NCBI RefSeq assembly: GCF_900269665.1
Contig: NZ_LT985361.1
Span: 2,910,514-2,974,513 of the forward strand
Reading direction: 5' to 3'
Origin: Nocardia suismassiliense
GTDB lineage: Bacteria; Actinomycetota; Actinomycetes; Mycobacteriales; Mycobacteriaceae
DNA: 64,000 bases
Of this stretch, positions 15,961 through 25,413 are shown one piece after another. Position 1 is the first letter of the stretch, and the number at the start of each line of letters is the position of its first letter. The translations under genes and the position numbers were made by a program. Below the pieces are notes generated by a model. It saw nothing but the letters and a program-made list of their open reading frames with translations, was not told where the DNA came from and ran no database searches.

Positions 15961-17364
15961 ATGGCGTTTCGAGAGTATCGAGCGATCGTCGCGCTGGCCG
16001 CGCCGATCGCGGGTATCCAGCTCGCTCAGGTGGCACTGACCACGGTCGACCTGGCGATGATGGGGCTGCTCGGTGTCGCCGCCGTCGCCGCGGGCGGGCT
16101 CGCGCTGCTGCTGTACAACCAGCTGCGCACCATGTGCGTCGGCATGATCACCGGCGTCGGGAACATGATCGCCGGGGCCGTCGGTGGTAGCGAAAAGCGC
16201 ACGGGGCAACGCGATCTCGACGAGCAAGCGCGGTCCGAGATCCGCGGGTTCGTCCGCGCGGCGGCCTTCGTGGCGACGGTGACGTCGACGGCGGGCGCAC
16301 TGCTGCTGATCGCGCTGGGCTACGCGCTGCGCTGGCTCGGCCAGGCCCCCGACGTGCTCGAGCTGGCCCGCCCGATCATGTGGACGCTCGCGCCCGGCCT
16401 GATCCCCATGCTCTGGCTGAACGTGTTGCGGCAGTTCGCCGTCGGCATGCGGCGGGCGGGCTCACTGTTGCGGGTGACGCTGCTGTCGATCGGCGTCAAC
16501 GCACTGCTCAATGCGCTGTTCATCTTCGGCTGGTTCGGCGTGCCGAAACTCGGCTTGGCCGGCATCGGCCTGTCCACCACGCTCGTTCAGCTCTGGACGT
16601 TCGGCAGCTATCTGCGCACCGTGCGGCGCGACCCGCTGCTCGGCGACCTGCTGTCCCTGCGCGCGTGGCAGGCGGACCGGGCCACCGTGACCCGCATCGT
16701 CCGGATGGGCACGCCGATCTCGTTGACCTACGGCGCGGAAGCGGCGATCACCTCCATCGCCGCGGTGCTGATGGGCAGCTTCGGACCGGTGGCGCTGGCC
16801 GCGAGCAATATCGTCAACCAGCTGGCCTACATCGTCTACCAGGTCAATATCGGTCTGTCCCAGGGCTCTTCGATTCTGGTGAGCCGTACGGTCGGGCAGG
16901 GCGACGGGCACGCGGTGGCGGCCATCGCGCGGCGCACCGTGCTGCTGGGCTTCGCTTTCATGACCGTGGTCGGCCTCGGCTACGTGCTGTTCCCCGGCGC
17001 GGTACTCGCGCCGTTCCTCGGCTCGCACCACGACGACACCGCCGTCATCGCCGCCGCCTCGACGCTGCTGTGGTTCGCGATCATCCAGCAGTACTGCAAG
17101 GGCTCACAGAACCTGTCCATCGGCCTGCTGCGCGGCATCGGAAATACCAAGGCGGGGATGCAGAGCACGTTGATCGGCTACTTCGCCATCGGGGTACCCG
17201 CCATGGCCGTATTCGGGTTCGGTCTCGGGTGGGACGGGCCCGGCATCTGGCTCGGGCTCTGCCTCGGCTTCGGGGCCACCGCCGCGCTGGTGTGGCGGAA
17301 GTTTCTGCGCGGCGCCGCCGACATGGCCACGCCCACGCGGGAATCCGTGCCCGCGAACCGGTGA
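15961..17364 (+). CDS. MATE-family efflux transporter (gene 4, likely zincophore exporter)
   Basis: A 467-residue, 12-helix protein of the MATE (NorM/DinF-like) family, starting with the usual PIAGIQLAQVALTTVDLAMMGLLG. The second half repeats the pattern (PISLTYGAEAAITSIAAVLMG, then ANIVNQLAYIVYQVNIGLSQG). It begins 5 bp after gene 3 and closes the operon. MATE pumps use proton or sodium gradients to expel small molecules; the context points to export of the metallophore. No ABC import system is in the window, so uptake genes must lie elsewhere. Confidence 0.9.
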   Translation: MAFREYRAIVALAAPIAGIQLAQVALTTVDLAMMGLLGVAAVAAGGLALLLYNQLRTMCVGMITGVGNMIAGAVGGSEKRTGQRDLDEQARSEIRGFVRAAAFVATVTSTAGALLLIALGYALRWLGQAPDVLELARPIMWTLAPGLIPMLWLNVLRQFAVGMRRAGSLLRVTLLSIGVNALLNALFIFGWFGVPKLGLAGIGLSTTLVQLWTFGSYLRTVRRDPLLGDLLSLRAWQADRATVTRIVRMGTPISLTYGAEAAITSIAAVLMGSFGPVALAASNIVNQLAYIVYQVNIGLSQGSSILVSRTVGQGDGHAVAAIARRTVLLGFAFMTVVGLGYVLFPGAVLAPFLGSHHDDTAVIAAASTLLWFAIIQQYCKGSQNLSIGLLRGIGNTKAGMQSTLIGYFAIGVPAMAVFGFGLGWDGPGIWLGLCLGFGATAALVWRKFLRGAADMATPTRESVPANR

Positions 17365-17576
17365 AAGCGGGCAAAAGGTGTGAAACACTCAGAACGGCGG
17401 GACAATTCGGGCAGCCCTCCGGCAACCAGGCGGAATCACTCTCTCGCACCGTGCTTTCGCCCACTTCCCGATCCGGCTAAACGATCTTTCTCTGCGGTGT
17501 CGCAGCACGTCGGGTAGGGTCGGCGCCGATCGCGAAATTCTGCTCGACAGCCCTGGCGGAAAGGTCGGCCGAAGAG

Positions 17577-19121
17577 ATGTGCGCAGCGGGGCCGTTCAGC
17601 GGGCTCAATCGCAGACAATTCCTAGCGAAGGCGGCGGCGGCCGGTGCGGTGGGCGCGTTGGCTTCTTGGGCCAACCCGATCATCGAACGGGCCTACGCCG
17701 CCGACCCCGCCGGCCTGGGCGGACTGGGCGATATCGAGCACTTCGTCTTGCTCATGCAGGAAAACCGCTCCTTCGATCACTATTTCGGCTCCCTGTCCGG
17801 CGTTCGCGGGTTCGACGACCCGTCGGCGGCCTGGCGCCAGTACGGCTGGACGCCGGGCGCGGGTCCGGGGCCCGACGGGTACCTGAATCCGTTCCGTCTC
17901 GACACCACCCGCGGCGCCTCGCTCGACGGCGAATGCATCAACGACCCGGACCACAGCTGGGGCGGCATGCACCACGCCTGGAACGACGGCCGCAACGACC
18001 AGTGGATGCCGATGTCGGTCGAGAGCGTCGGCCCGGCCAACGCGCCCGCGGCCATGGGTTATTACCTGCCCGAAGACATTCCGATCCACACCGAGCTCGC
18101 CGACGCCTTCACGCTGTGCGACAACTACCACTGCTCGGTGCTCGGCCCCACCGACCCGAACCGGCTGTACTGGATCAGCGCGACCATCGACCCGGACGGC
18201 CGCGCCGGCGGTCCGCTGGTGGAAACCCCCACGCTGATCCCGCAGCACGTGTACAGCTGGCGTACCTACCCGGAGAACCTGTCCGAGGCGGGCGTCAGCT
18301 GGAAGATCTACAACAACCGCGACATCGGCCCGTTGTCCTCGGTGCTGCTCGACGGCATGCTCGGCTGCTTCACCCAATCCGCCGACCCGAATTCGGAATT
18401 GGCGCGCCGCGGTAGAGCACCGGTCTACCCCAACGACTTTCAAGCCGACGTCGCCAACGACACGCTGCCCGCCGTCTCGTGGGTGATCCCGTCACTGCTG
18501 AACTGCGAACATCCCGCGCTGCCTGCGGCTTTCGGCGCCTTCGGCATCGTGCAGCTGCTCGACATCCTCACCTCGAACCCGAAGGTGTGGGAGAAGACGG
18601 CGGTGATCATCAGCTACGACGAGAACGGCGGCTTCTTCGACCACGTCACCCCGCCGACTCCGCCACCGGGTACGCCCGGCGAGTTCCTCACCGTGCCGCT
18701 CGACCGCGTGTCCTCCTCGGCGGGCATCGCCGGTCCGATTGGTTTGGGCTATCGTGTTCCCGCGCTGGTGATTTCGCCGTACACCCGGGGCGGCCTCGTC
18801 GCTTCGGAGACGTTCGACCACACCTCACAGCTGCGACTGCTGGAAACCAGGTTCGGAGTGGAGGTGCCGAATCTGACCGCGTGGCGACGCGGGGTCACCG
18901 GCGATATGACCTCCACCTTCGATTTCGGCTCGGCACCGAATATAGCGAAACCGGTGCTGCCGGACCCGAAACCGAAAATGGATGCCGCGGTCGCCCAATG
19001 CGGCCCGAATATCGCGTTGGGTACGGCGGAGACCGGGATCCCTTATCCGGTGCCGCCGAATTCGATGCCGACACAACAACCCGGCACCCGGCGCAAGCCG
19101 AGCGGGTTGATTCGGGCATGA
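17577..19121 (+). CDS. Tat-exported phospholipase C (phosphoesterase family)
   Basis: A 514-residue protein. The N-terminus has a Tat signal ([21 protein letters not shown]), close to the RRxFL consensus. The mature part starts with [20 protein letters not shown], the metal/nucleophile region of PlcA-D-type enzymes. Further catalytic segments are [13 protein letters not shown] and [17 protein letters not shown]. Mycobacterial and nocardial relatives hydrolyse phospholipids outside the cell and are linked to virulence or phosphate supply. ATG 17577 has a weak upstream GAAGAG. It is monocistronic, followed by a strong terminator. Confidence 0.92.
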   Translation: MCAAGPFSGLNRRQFLAKAAAAGAVGALASWANPIIERAYAADPAGLGGLGDIEHFVLLMQENRSFDHYFGSLSGVRGFDDPSAAWRQYGWTPGAGPGPDGYLNPFRLDTTRGASLDGECINDPDHSWGGMHHAWNDGRNDQWMPMSVESVGPANAPAAMGYYLPEDIPIHTELADAFTLCDNYHCSVLGPTDPNRLYWISATIDPDGRAGGPLVETPTLIPQHVYSWRTYPENLSEAGVSWKIYNNRDIGPLSSVLLDGMLGCFTQSADPNSELARRGRAPVYPNDFQADVANDTLPAVSWVIPSLLNCEHPALPAAFGAFGIVQLLDILTSNPKVWEKTAVIISYDENGGFFDHVTPPTPPPGTPGEFLTVPLDRVSSSAGIAGPIGLGYRVPALVISPYTRGGLVASETFDHTSQLRLLETRFGVEVPNLTAWRRGVTGDMTSTFDFGSAPNIAKPVLPDPKPKMDAAVAQCGPNIALGTAETGIPYPVPPNSMPTQQPGTRRKPSGLIRA

Positions 19122-19122
19122 G

Positions 19123-19154
19123 AGTGGCCCAGCCCTGGCGGGGGCTGGGCCACT
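19123..19154 (+). terminator. Phospholipase terminator hairpin
   Basis: Perfect 13-bp stem AGTGGCCCAGCCC (19123-19135) / GGGCTGGGCCACT (19142-19154) with a 6-nt loop, directly after the stop. Confidence 0.85.
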
Positions 19155-19170
19155 TCTCGACGTGTACGCC

Positions 19171-19383
19171 TCAGCTCGCGGTGGCGGGCACCCACCGGAC
19201 CGACGGGACGGCGGAGCGTTTTCGCATAGCGGCGAAGCTGTGCCGGGCCGGGCTGATCAACGCGCTGAACCATGTGCGGCGGTGTTCGGCTAACGCGGCC
19301 GCGACGGCGGGGATCTGGGTGCAGTGCACGCCACCCGCCATGCCCAGGCGGTGGCGAGCCGTCTGGTTGTATCTGGTGCCCAA
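19171..19383 (-). CDS. Possible small hypothetical protein (70 aa)
   Basis: A leftward frame with TTG start 19383, preceded by AAAGGA 6 bp upstream. Third codon positions are overwhelmingly G/C, as in real genes here. The protein (start MGTRYNQTARHRLGMAGGVH, end VRWVPATAS) is basic and not recognised. It fills part of the 590-bp gap between the phospholipase and coaE. Confidence 0.45.
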   Translation of the reverse strand: MGTRYNQTARHRLGMAGGVHCTQIPAVAAALAEHRRTWFSALISPARHSFAAMRKRSAVPSVRWVPATAS

Positions 19384-19711
19384 TGATGTTCCTTTGCTTG
19401 CTGGTGCTGGCGCCCTGGATCGCCACGGCGAAGATTAGCCGAACGAAAGTGCCGTGCAGAGTATTTTGCGCAAGTAATTGGGTCGGCGTGTCGGAAAGTT
19501 GTCGCCCGAGTACCGGGTCCGGCCGGAATTGTTGCGAAATGGTCTCGGCCTCGTCACGGATCGGGCAATTACGGCGGCGGCAGGTGGAAAGCGCGGGCCG
19601 GATGGGTAATCGAGCCGATTGTGTCGCCGAAGTCGAACGTCGGTCCTTGCGGCACTGCCTGGCAGTGTGGGCGCGCAGGCCGCCCCGGCCGCGGGATGCG
19701 AGACTGGTCCG
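19384..19711. other. Gap before coaE
   Basis: About 330 bp without a convincing gene. It should hold the coaE promoter; no clear hexamers or palindromes were found. Base composition is slightly less GC-rich than the coding neighbours. Confidence 0.4.
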
Positions 19712-20914
19712 ATGTTGCGGATCGGCCTCACCGGAGGCATGGGAGCGGGCAAGTCGACGGTGGCGCGAATTCTCGCCGATCTCGGCGCGGTGATCATCGA
19801 TTCCGACCTGATCGCCAGGGAGGTCGTCGCGCCGGGTACCGAGGGCCTGGCGGCGCTCGTGGACGCGTTCGGCACCGAGATCCTGGCGGCCGACGGCAGC
19901 CTAAACCGGCCCACCCTGGCGGCCAAGGCGTTCGCGGACGACGAATCGCGCGCGACGCTGAATTCGATTACCCATCCGCTGGTGGGCAAGCGCACCGCCG
20001 AACTCATTTCCGCGGCCGCGGCCGATGCGATTGTTGTGCAGGATATTCCGCTGCTCGTCGAAAATGGTCTCGCACCATTGATGAACTTGGTAATTGTCGT
20101 CGATGTCGATGCGGAAACTCGGCTGCGCAGGCTGGTCGAATTCCGCGGCGTCGCCGAAGCCGATGCGCGAGCGCGTATTGCCGCGCAGGCCACCGACGAA
20201 CAGCGGCGCGCGGTCGCCGACGTGTTGCTCGACAACAGTGGCGCGCCTGCGGCGATCGAGGACGAGGTGCGGCGGCTGTGGCAGGAACGGCTGGTGCCGT
20301 TCGAGCAGAACCTCCGTGCCGGGACGCCCGCGCGTAAGAAGGACATCCGGCTGGTGCCGGCGAACCCGGACTGGGCCGTGCAGGCGCAGCGGCTCATCGC
20401 GAGGCTGTGGGTGGCGTGTGGGGCGGCGGCGTCGCGCATCGATCACATCGGCTCGACCGCCGTGCCGGAGCTGCCCGCCAAGGACGTGCTCGATCTACAG
20501 ATCACCGTCGCGGACCTCGCGGCGGCCGACGGACTGCGGGATGCGTTGGGGGCGGCGGGATTTCCGGTTCGACCGGAGATTACGGAAGACTGCCCGAGGC
20601 CGACGGCGCAGGATCCGGCGGGCACGGACGTCACGTTGTGGACCAAGCGTTACCACCAGAACGCCGACCCCGGCCGCCTCGCCAATGTGCATGTGCGCGT
20701 GGCCGGTACGCCCGGGCAGGAGTACGCGCTGCTGTTCCGTGACTGGTTGCGCGCCGACGCCGACGCGCGCGCCGAATACCTCGAGGTCAAGCGTGCGGCG
20801 GAGGCGAAGGCGACCGGACTGACCGGCGAGGCGGCGACGATCGCCTACCTCGACGTCAAAGAGCCCTGGTTCGCCGCCGCCTACCCCCGCATGCAGGCTT
20901 GGCGGGATCGCTAG
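19712..20914 (+). CDS. coaE: Dephospho-CoA kinase with C-terminal GrpB domain
   Basis: A 400-residue fusion. Residues 1-200 are the kinase that phosphorylates dephospho-CoA in the last step of CoA synthesis: P-loop GGMGAGKS (8-15), then DSDLIAREV, and the lid/substrate region around ITHPLV and DIPLLVENG. Residues 205-400 are a GrpB/UPF0157 nucleotidyltransferase-like domain (RIDHIGSTAVPELPAKDVLD, then RDWLRADADARAEY). The same fusion occurs in M. tuberculosis CoaE. The start MLRIGLTGGMG leaves no room for an N-terminal extension. Confidence 0.95.
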   Translation: MLRIGLTGGMGAGKSTVARILADLGAVIIDSDLIAREVVAPGTEGLAALVDAFGTEILAADGSLNRPTLAAKAFADDESRATLNSITHPLVGKRTAELISAAAADAIVVQDIPLLVENGLAPLMNLVIVVDVDAETRLRRLVEFRGVAEADARARIAAQATDEQRRAVADVLLDNSGAPAAIEDEVRRLWQERLVPFEQNLRAGTPARKKDIRLVPANPDWAVQAQRLIARLWVACGAAASRIDHIGSTAVPELPAKDVLDLQITVADLAAADGLRDALGAAGFPVRPEITEDCPRPTAQDPAGTDVTLWTKRYHQNADPGRLANVHVRVAGTPGQEYALLFRDWLRADADARAEYLEVKRAAEAKATGLTGEAATIAYLDVKEPWFAAAYPRMQAWRDR

Positions 20915-20932
20915 CGGTGTTGCCGTCGGGAA

Positions 20933-21457
20933 CTAGAGCCAGGTGAGGGTGACGCCGCGGGATTGCAGCCAGCGGTCCAAGCTGTAGTCGTGCGCGGCGA
21001 TGCCGTCGATGGCGGTGGTCGCGGTCTCGATGGCGGCCTGGGCCTCGGCGGCGGTGAGTAGGCCGGCGGTGTGCGCGGCGAGCAGTTCGTCGACGTCGAG
21101 CAGTTCGGTATTGCGGCCCGTGCGCACGACGATGTCGAGGTAGTGGTCCACCGACTTCCAGCGGTCCGGCTCCAGCTGGCGGAACTCGCCGAGGTCCAGG
21201 TAGAAGTCCTGGTCGCGCTGGTGCTCAGGGTTGTAGTGGAAGACGGAGGCGCGCAGCGCCAGGTCGGGCAGCAGCCACGATTCGATGTAGTGGAACTGCT
21301 CGTGGTCCGAGGTGCGCGCCATGTACAGGCCCCACGGCGCCACCTGGTACCGCTCGACCGGCCGCACGAATCCCTTGGGATCGGTGTTGGTCAGCGCCGC
21401 GAGGTCGAAGTACTCGACCTTGGGCCGATGTACGTCGACGGAAGGTGCCTGGGTCAT
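20933..21457 (-). CDS. DUF402 protein, copy 1
   Basis: A 174-residue protein with a DUF402 core, including DFYLDLGEFRQLEP, SVDHYLDIVV and LLDVDELLAAHTAG. Some members are nucleoside/phosphate hydrolases, but most are uncharacterised. ATG 21457 (MTQAPSVDVHRPKVEYFDLA) is the first plausible start. It lies immediately downstream of a paralogue in the same orientation. A gene in this position between coaE and uvrB also exists in M. tuberculosis. Confidence 0.8.
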   Translation of the reverse strand: MTQAPSVDVHRPKVEYFDLAALTNTDPKGFVRPVERYQVAPWGLYMARTSDHEQFHYIESWLLPDLALRASVFHYNPEHQRDQDFYLDLGEFRQLEPDRWKSVDHYLDIVVRTGRNTELLDVDELLAAHTAGLLTAAEAQAAIETATTAIDGIAAHDYSLDRWLQSRGVTLTWL

Positions 21458-21504
21458 GCATTCAGAATCTACCGCCGCGCCCACGGAGTCGAGTGACCTG
21501 GCGG

Positions 21505-22152
21505 TTACATCCAGGTGAGGGTAATGCCGTGGGTGGCCAGCCAGTCCTCGACGCAATGGTCGTTGGCGGCGAGGCCGTCCAGCGCGGCCGTCGCGCACTC
21601 GAACGCCCGGTGCGCCTGTGCGGTGTCCACCATTCCGGCCGCGTGGGCGGCGAGCAGCTCGTCGACGCCGAGCAGTTCGACATTGTGGCCGCGGTGCACC
21701 TCGATGTCGAGGTAGTGATCGACGGCCTTCCAATGTTTCGGCTCGATCTCGGTGAACTCGCCGATATCCAGGTGGAAATCGTGATCCACGTGATGCGCCG
21801 GGTTGCGGCGGGTCAGCGTCACGCGCAGCGACAGCGCGGGCAGCAGCCAGCACTCCAGGTAATGGCGGTGCGGAACGGGCACGATGCGGGCCATGTACAC
21901 GCCCCACGGTTCGTGGTGGTAGCGCTCGACCTGGCGGACGAAGCCCTTGCAGTCGGTGCTGGTGAGTTCCGCGAGGTTGAAGAACTCGACGTGCGGCCGG
22001 TGCGGTGGGTGCCCGGGCGGTAATGCGGTGTTCGAGGCGGCGGCGTCGGTGTGCTGATTCAGTCCGGGGACCGCTGCGCGGAGGTGCCGGGCGATAGTTC
22101 CTGCGAAGCCGGTGGTCGGCACGGTATTGAGCAATGGAATCAGACCTCTCAT
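21505..22152 (-). CDS. DUF402 protein, copy 2 (tandem paralogue)
   Basis: About 215 residues. From residue 55 on it aligns throughout with the next gene: VEFFNLAELTSTDCKGFVR, LDIGEFTEIEPKHWKAVDHY, LLGVDELLAAHAAG and the shared end ...GITLTWM. The 50-residue N-terminal extension is not shared. ATG 22152 is tentative since no clear SD is present; a shorter start is possible. Tandem duplication with 47 bp between copies suggests a shared transcript with divergent function. Confidence 0.78.
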   Translation of the reverse strand: MRGLIPLLNTVPTTGFAGTIARHLRAAVPGLNQHTDAAASNTALPPGHPPHRPHVEFFNLAELTSTDCKGFVRQVERYHHEPWGVYMARIVPVPHRHYLECWLLPALSLRVTLTRRNPAHHVDHDFHLDIGEFTEIEPKHWKAVDHYLDIEVHRGHNVELLGVDELLAAHAAGMVDTAQAHRAFECATAALDGLAANDHCVEDWLATHGITLTWM

Positions 22153-22560
22153 GGCTCTTGTTCTTCGCCACATCCGAACGCGTTGTCCGAACAACCAAAT
22201 CAGCGTACACCTGGGGAATGGTGGGTGGGCGCAATGACGCGATATGTTTTTGGCTACGAATTGTGTTGCGGCAAGGGACATTTCGGACACATAACGGCGG
22301 CCGAAAGTGAAACGGCATTGGTGCGCCTATGTTGTCTCGCCATGTGCGGCGGAACTATGAACAATGGCGGCCGGGCACATGCGGCCAGCGCCCGGGCCGC
22401 CGGTAATGGATTGCTGGGAATGCGCGAGCAACGACCGTCGTTCAATAACTCGGGACTCGGCGCGAGGACGCTACGGCGAAGCTGACCGAACCCAGGTCCG
22501 CGGCCACCACCGCCCGCGCGACCCGAGAATCTGTCGGTGGCTGGGCTTAGGCTGGTGAAC
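22153..22560. other. Divergent gap before uvrB
   Basis: About 400 bp, richer in A/T than the genes and without a credible coding frame. It contains the inverted repeat GTTGT-CCGA-ACAAC (22182-22195), 30 bp upstream of the leftward DUF402 gene. It should also hold the uvrB promoter. No GAAC-N4-GTTC SOS box was found. Confidence 0.4.
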
Positions 22561-24753
22561 ATGGCATTTGCAACCGAGATTCCGACGGAAGGCTACGCGG
22601 AGCGGGCGGTGGCCGAGACGCCGCTCGCGCACTCCGAGCACCGGCCCGTCGGCGAGATCGAGCGCACCGACGGGCGCTTCCAGGTAGTCAGTGAGCACGT
22701 GCCCGCCGGCGACCAGCCCGCCGCCATCGAGGAGCTGGAACGGCGGATCAAGGCGGGGGAGCGCGACGTCGTGCTGCTCGGCGCCACCGGCACCGGTAAG
22801 TCGGCGACCACCGCCTGGCTCATCGAACGGCTCCAGCGCCCCACGCTGGTGATGGCCCCGAACAAGACCCTGGCCGCCCAGCTGGCCAACGAGCTGCGGG
22901 AGATGCTGCCGAACAACGCCGTCGAATACTTCGTCTCGTACTACGACTACTACCAACCCGAGGCGTACATCGCCCAGACCGACACCTACATCGAGAAGGA
23001 CAGCTCGATCAACGACGACGTCGAGCGGCTGCGGCACTCGGCCACGTCGAGCCTGCTGTCGCGCCGCGACGTGGTGGTGGTCGCGTCGGTGTCGTGCATC
23101 TACGGCCTCGGCACCCCGCAGTCCTACCTCGATCGGTCGGTGCAGCTCGAGGTCGGCGCCGAGGTGGACCGCGACGCACTGCTGCGCCTGCTCGTCGACG
23201 TGCAGTACACCCGCAACGACATGGCGTTCACCCGCGGCTCGTTCCGGGTGCGCGGCGACACCGTCGAGATCATCCCGTCCTACGAGGAGCTCGCGGTCCG
23301 CATCGAGTTCTTCGGCGACGAGATCGAGGCGCTGTACTACCTGCACCCGCTCACCGGCGATGTGGTGCGCCAGGTCGATATGCTGCGCATCTTTCCGGCC
23401 ACCCACTACGTGGCGGGCCCGGACCGGATGGAGCGTGCGGTCCGCGACATCGAGACCGAGCTGGAGCAGCGGCTGGCCGAGCTGGAGCGGCAGGGCAAAC
23501 TGCTCGAAGCGCAGCGGCTGCGCATGCGCACCCAGTACGACCTGGAGATGATCCGGCAGGTCGGCTTCTGCTCCGGCATCGAGAACTACTCGCGCCACAT
23601 CGACGGCCGCCCGGCCGGCTCGGCCCCCGCGACGCTGCTCGACTACTTCCCCGACGACTTCCTGCTCGTCATCGACGAGTCGCACGTGACGGTGCCGCAG
23701 ATCGGCGGCATGTACGAGGGCGACATGTCGCGCAAGCGCAACCTGGTGGAGTTCGGCTTCCGGCTGCCGTCCGCGGTGGACAACCGGCCACTCACCTGGG
23801 AGGAGTTCGCCGAACGGATCGGCCAGGCGGTGTATCTGTCGGCCACCCCCGGTCCGTACGAACTGGGCCAGGTCGGCGGCGAGGTCGTCGAGCAGGTCAT
23901 CCGCCCGACCGGGCTGGTCGATCCGCAGGTCGTGGTCAAGCCGACCAAGGGTCAGATCGACGATCTGGTGCACGAGATCCGGCTGCGCACCGAGAAGGAC
24001 GAGCGGGTGCTGGTCACCACGCTCACCAAGAAGATGGCCGAAGACCTCACCGACTATCTGCTCGGGCTCGGCGTGCGGGTGCGATACCTGCACTCGGAGA
24101 TCGATACGCTGCGCCGCGTCGAACTGCTGCGTCAGCTGCGGCTCGGCGAGTACGACGTGCTCGTCGGCATCAACCTGCTGCGCGAGGGCCTCGACCTGCC
24201 CGAGGTGTCGCTGGTCGCGATCCTCGACGCGGACAAGGAAGGCTTCCTGCGCAGCAGCACCAGCCTGATCCAGACCATCGGCCGCGCGGCGCGCAACGTG
24301 TCCGGCGAGGTGCACATGTACGCCGACAAGATCACCGACTCGATGCGGCACGCCATCGACGAGACCGATCGGCGCCGGGCCAAGCAGGTCGCCTACAACA
24401 CGGAGAAGGGCATCGACCCGAAACCGTTGCGCAAGAAGATCGCCGACATCCTCGACCAGGTGTACCGGGAGGCCGAGGAGACCGAGGTGGAGGTCGGCGG
24501 CTCCGGCCGCAACTCCAGCCGCGGCCGCCGTGCCCAGGGCGAGCCGGGGCGTGCGGTCAGCGCGGGCGTCTACGAGGGCCGCGACATCAAGTCGATGCCG
24601 CGCGCCGAACTCGCCGACCTGGTCAAGGAACTCACCGCGCAGATGATGAACGCGGCCCGCGAGCTGCAATTCGAGCTCGCAGGCCGGCTGCGCGATGAGA
24701 TCGCGGACCTCAAGAAGGAACTGCGCGGCATGGACGCCGCCGGGTTGAGTTGA
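22561..24753 (+). CDS. uvrB: Excinuclease ABC subunit B
   Basis: A 730-residue helicase-like damage-verification subunit of UvrABC. Walker A is GATGTGKS. The beta-hairpin region [21 protein letters not shown] follows, then Walker B VIDESHV, motif [12 protein letters not shown], and a C-terminal UVR motif ([19 protein letters not shown]) that contacts UvrC. ATG 22561 gives MAFATEIP, matching the mycobacterial N-terminus; an in-frame start 24 bp upstream is less likely. The linker before the UVR motif ([16 protein letters not shown]) is conserved in mycobacteria. Confidence 0.97.
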   Translation: MAFATEIPTEGYAERAVAETPLAHSEHRPVGEIERTDGRFQVVSEHVPAGDQPAAIEELERRIKAGERDVVLLGATGTGKSATTAWLIERLQRPTLVMAPNKTLAAQLANELREMLPNNAVEYFVSYYDYYQPEAYIAQTDTYIEKDSSINDDVERLRHSATSSLLSRRDVVVVASVSCIYGLGTPQSYLDRSVQLEVGAEVDRDALLRLLVDVQYTRNDMAFTRGSFRVRGDTVEIIPSYEELAVRIEFFGDEIEALYYLHPLTGDVVRQVDMLRIFPATHYVAGPDRMERAVRDIETELEQRLAELERQGKLLEAQRLRMRTQYDLEMIRQVGFCSGIENYSRHIDGRPAGSAPATLLDYFPDDFLLVIDESHVTVPQIGGMYEGDMSRKRNLVEFGFRLPSAVDNRPLTWEEFAERIGQAVYLSATPGPYELGQVGGEVVEQVIRPTGLVDPQVVVKPTKGQIDDLVHEIRLRTEKDERVLVTTLTKKMAEDLTDYLLGLGVRVRYLHSEIDTLRRVELLRQLRLGEYDVLVGINLLREGLDLPEVSLVAILDADKEGFLRSSTSLIQTIGRAARNVSGEVHMYADKITDSMRHAIDETDRRRAKQVAYNTEKGIDPKPLRKKIADILDQVYREAEETEVEVGGSGRNSSRGRRAQGEPGRAVSAGVYEGRDIKSMPRAELADLVKELTAQMMNAARELQFELAGRLRDEIADLKKELRGMDAAGLS

Positions 24754-24805
24754 GTTGCGGTGGTGCGCTTCCGTCCCGGAGGGGTGCGGCCGCACACCTG
24801 TTGGG

Positions 24806-24884
24806 TTCCCGCACCACCTTTAGGTTCCCGCACACCGACTTGCCGTGCGACACACCGGGTCCGCCGCAAGAGGGGGTGCGGGAA
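24806..24884. repeat. Intergenic CCCGCAC repeat with hairpin after uvrB
   Basis: TTCCCGCAC occurs twice (24806-24814, 24825-24833). The first copy pairs with GGTGCGGGAA at 24875-24884, so the region can fold between uvrB and the convergent VOC gene. The stretch 24825-24853 is nearly identical to 54710-54739. Confidence 0.6.
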
Positions 24885-24890
24885 TCTGCG

Positions 24891-25361
24891 TCAGCCCTGC
24901 GTGGCCATCCATTCGTTGACGCGGCGTTCGGCTTCCTCGCGGGAGACGTCTTCGACCTTGGTGATGACCGCCCAGCGGTGGCCGAAGGGGTCGATGACTA
25001 CGCCGAAACGGTCTCCGGTGACGAAGGTTTGGGGTTCTTCGGCACTGCGGGCGCTGTGTTCGACGGCGCGCTTGATGACCGCGTCGACGTCGGGGCAGTA
25101 GTGCACGATCGAGGTGTGCACCCACTCGCCGTTCGGGGCGAGCACGTTGTTGTCCGGGATGGGCATGCCCAGCTGGAGGGTGGAGTCGCCGATCTTCAGT
25201 TCGGCGTGCGCGGGCTGTCCGTCCGGCTGGTCGCTGCGGGTGATCACCTCGGCGCCGAAGACGGCGGAGTAGAAATCGATGGCCTTGTTGCCGTCGCTGA
25301 CCGCGAGGAAACAGGTGATGGAGTGGTAGCCGTCGGCGATGGGGTTCACGGTGTTCGTCAT
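24891..25361 (-). CDS. VOC-family (PhnB/glyoxalase-like) protein
   Basis: A 156-residue single vicinal-oxygen-chelate domain: ITCFLAVSDGNKAIDFYSAV at the start, FGAEVITRS, HAELKIGDSTLQLG in the middle and FGVVIDPFGHRWAVIT near the end, as in PhnB/YdcA-type proteins. These bind a metal and act on small molecules or sequester drugs; the substrate is not deducible. ATG 25361 is divergent from an AraC-family regulator with only 52 bp between starts, so that regulator probably controls it. Confidence 0.87.
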   Translation of the reverse strand: MTNTVNPIADGYHSITCFLAVSDGNKAIDFYSAVFGAEVITRSDQPDGQPAHAELKIGDSTLQLGMPIPDNNVLAPNGEWVHTSIVHYCPDVDAVIKRAVEHSARSAEEPQTFVTGDRFGVVIDPFGHRWAVITKVEDVSREEAERRVNEWMATQG

Positions 25362-25413
25362 GACAGCAATCCTGGTCGAGCGGGTGTTTCCGGTCTTGTA
25401 AGAAAGCGACACG

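Noticed and set aside
12523..17364. Staphyloferrin B-type siderophore operon
   Set aside because: The SbnA/B/H-like enzymes are present but the NIS synthetases needed to assemble staphyloferrin B are absent, so a diaminopropionate/EDDS-type product fits better.
22234..22485. Open frame in the gap before uvrB (start MTRYVFGYELCCGKGHFGH)
   Set aside because: Third codon positions are not GC-biased and no SD is present; the region looks non-coding.
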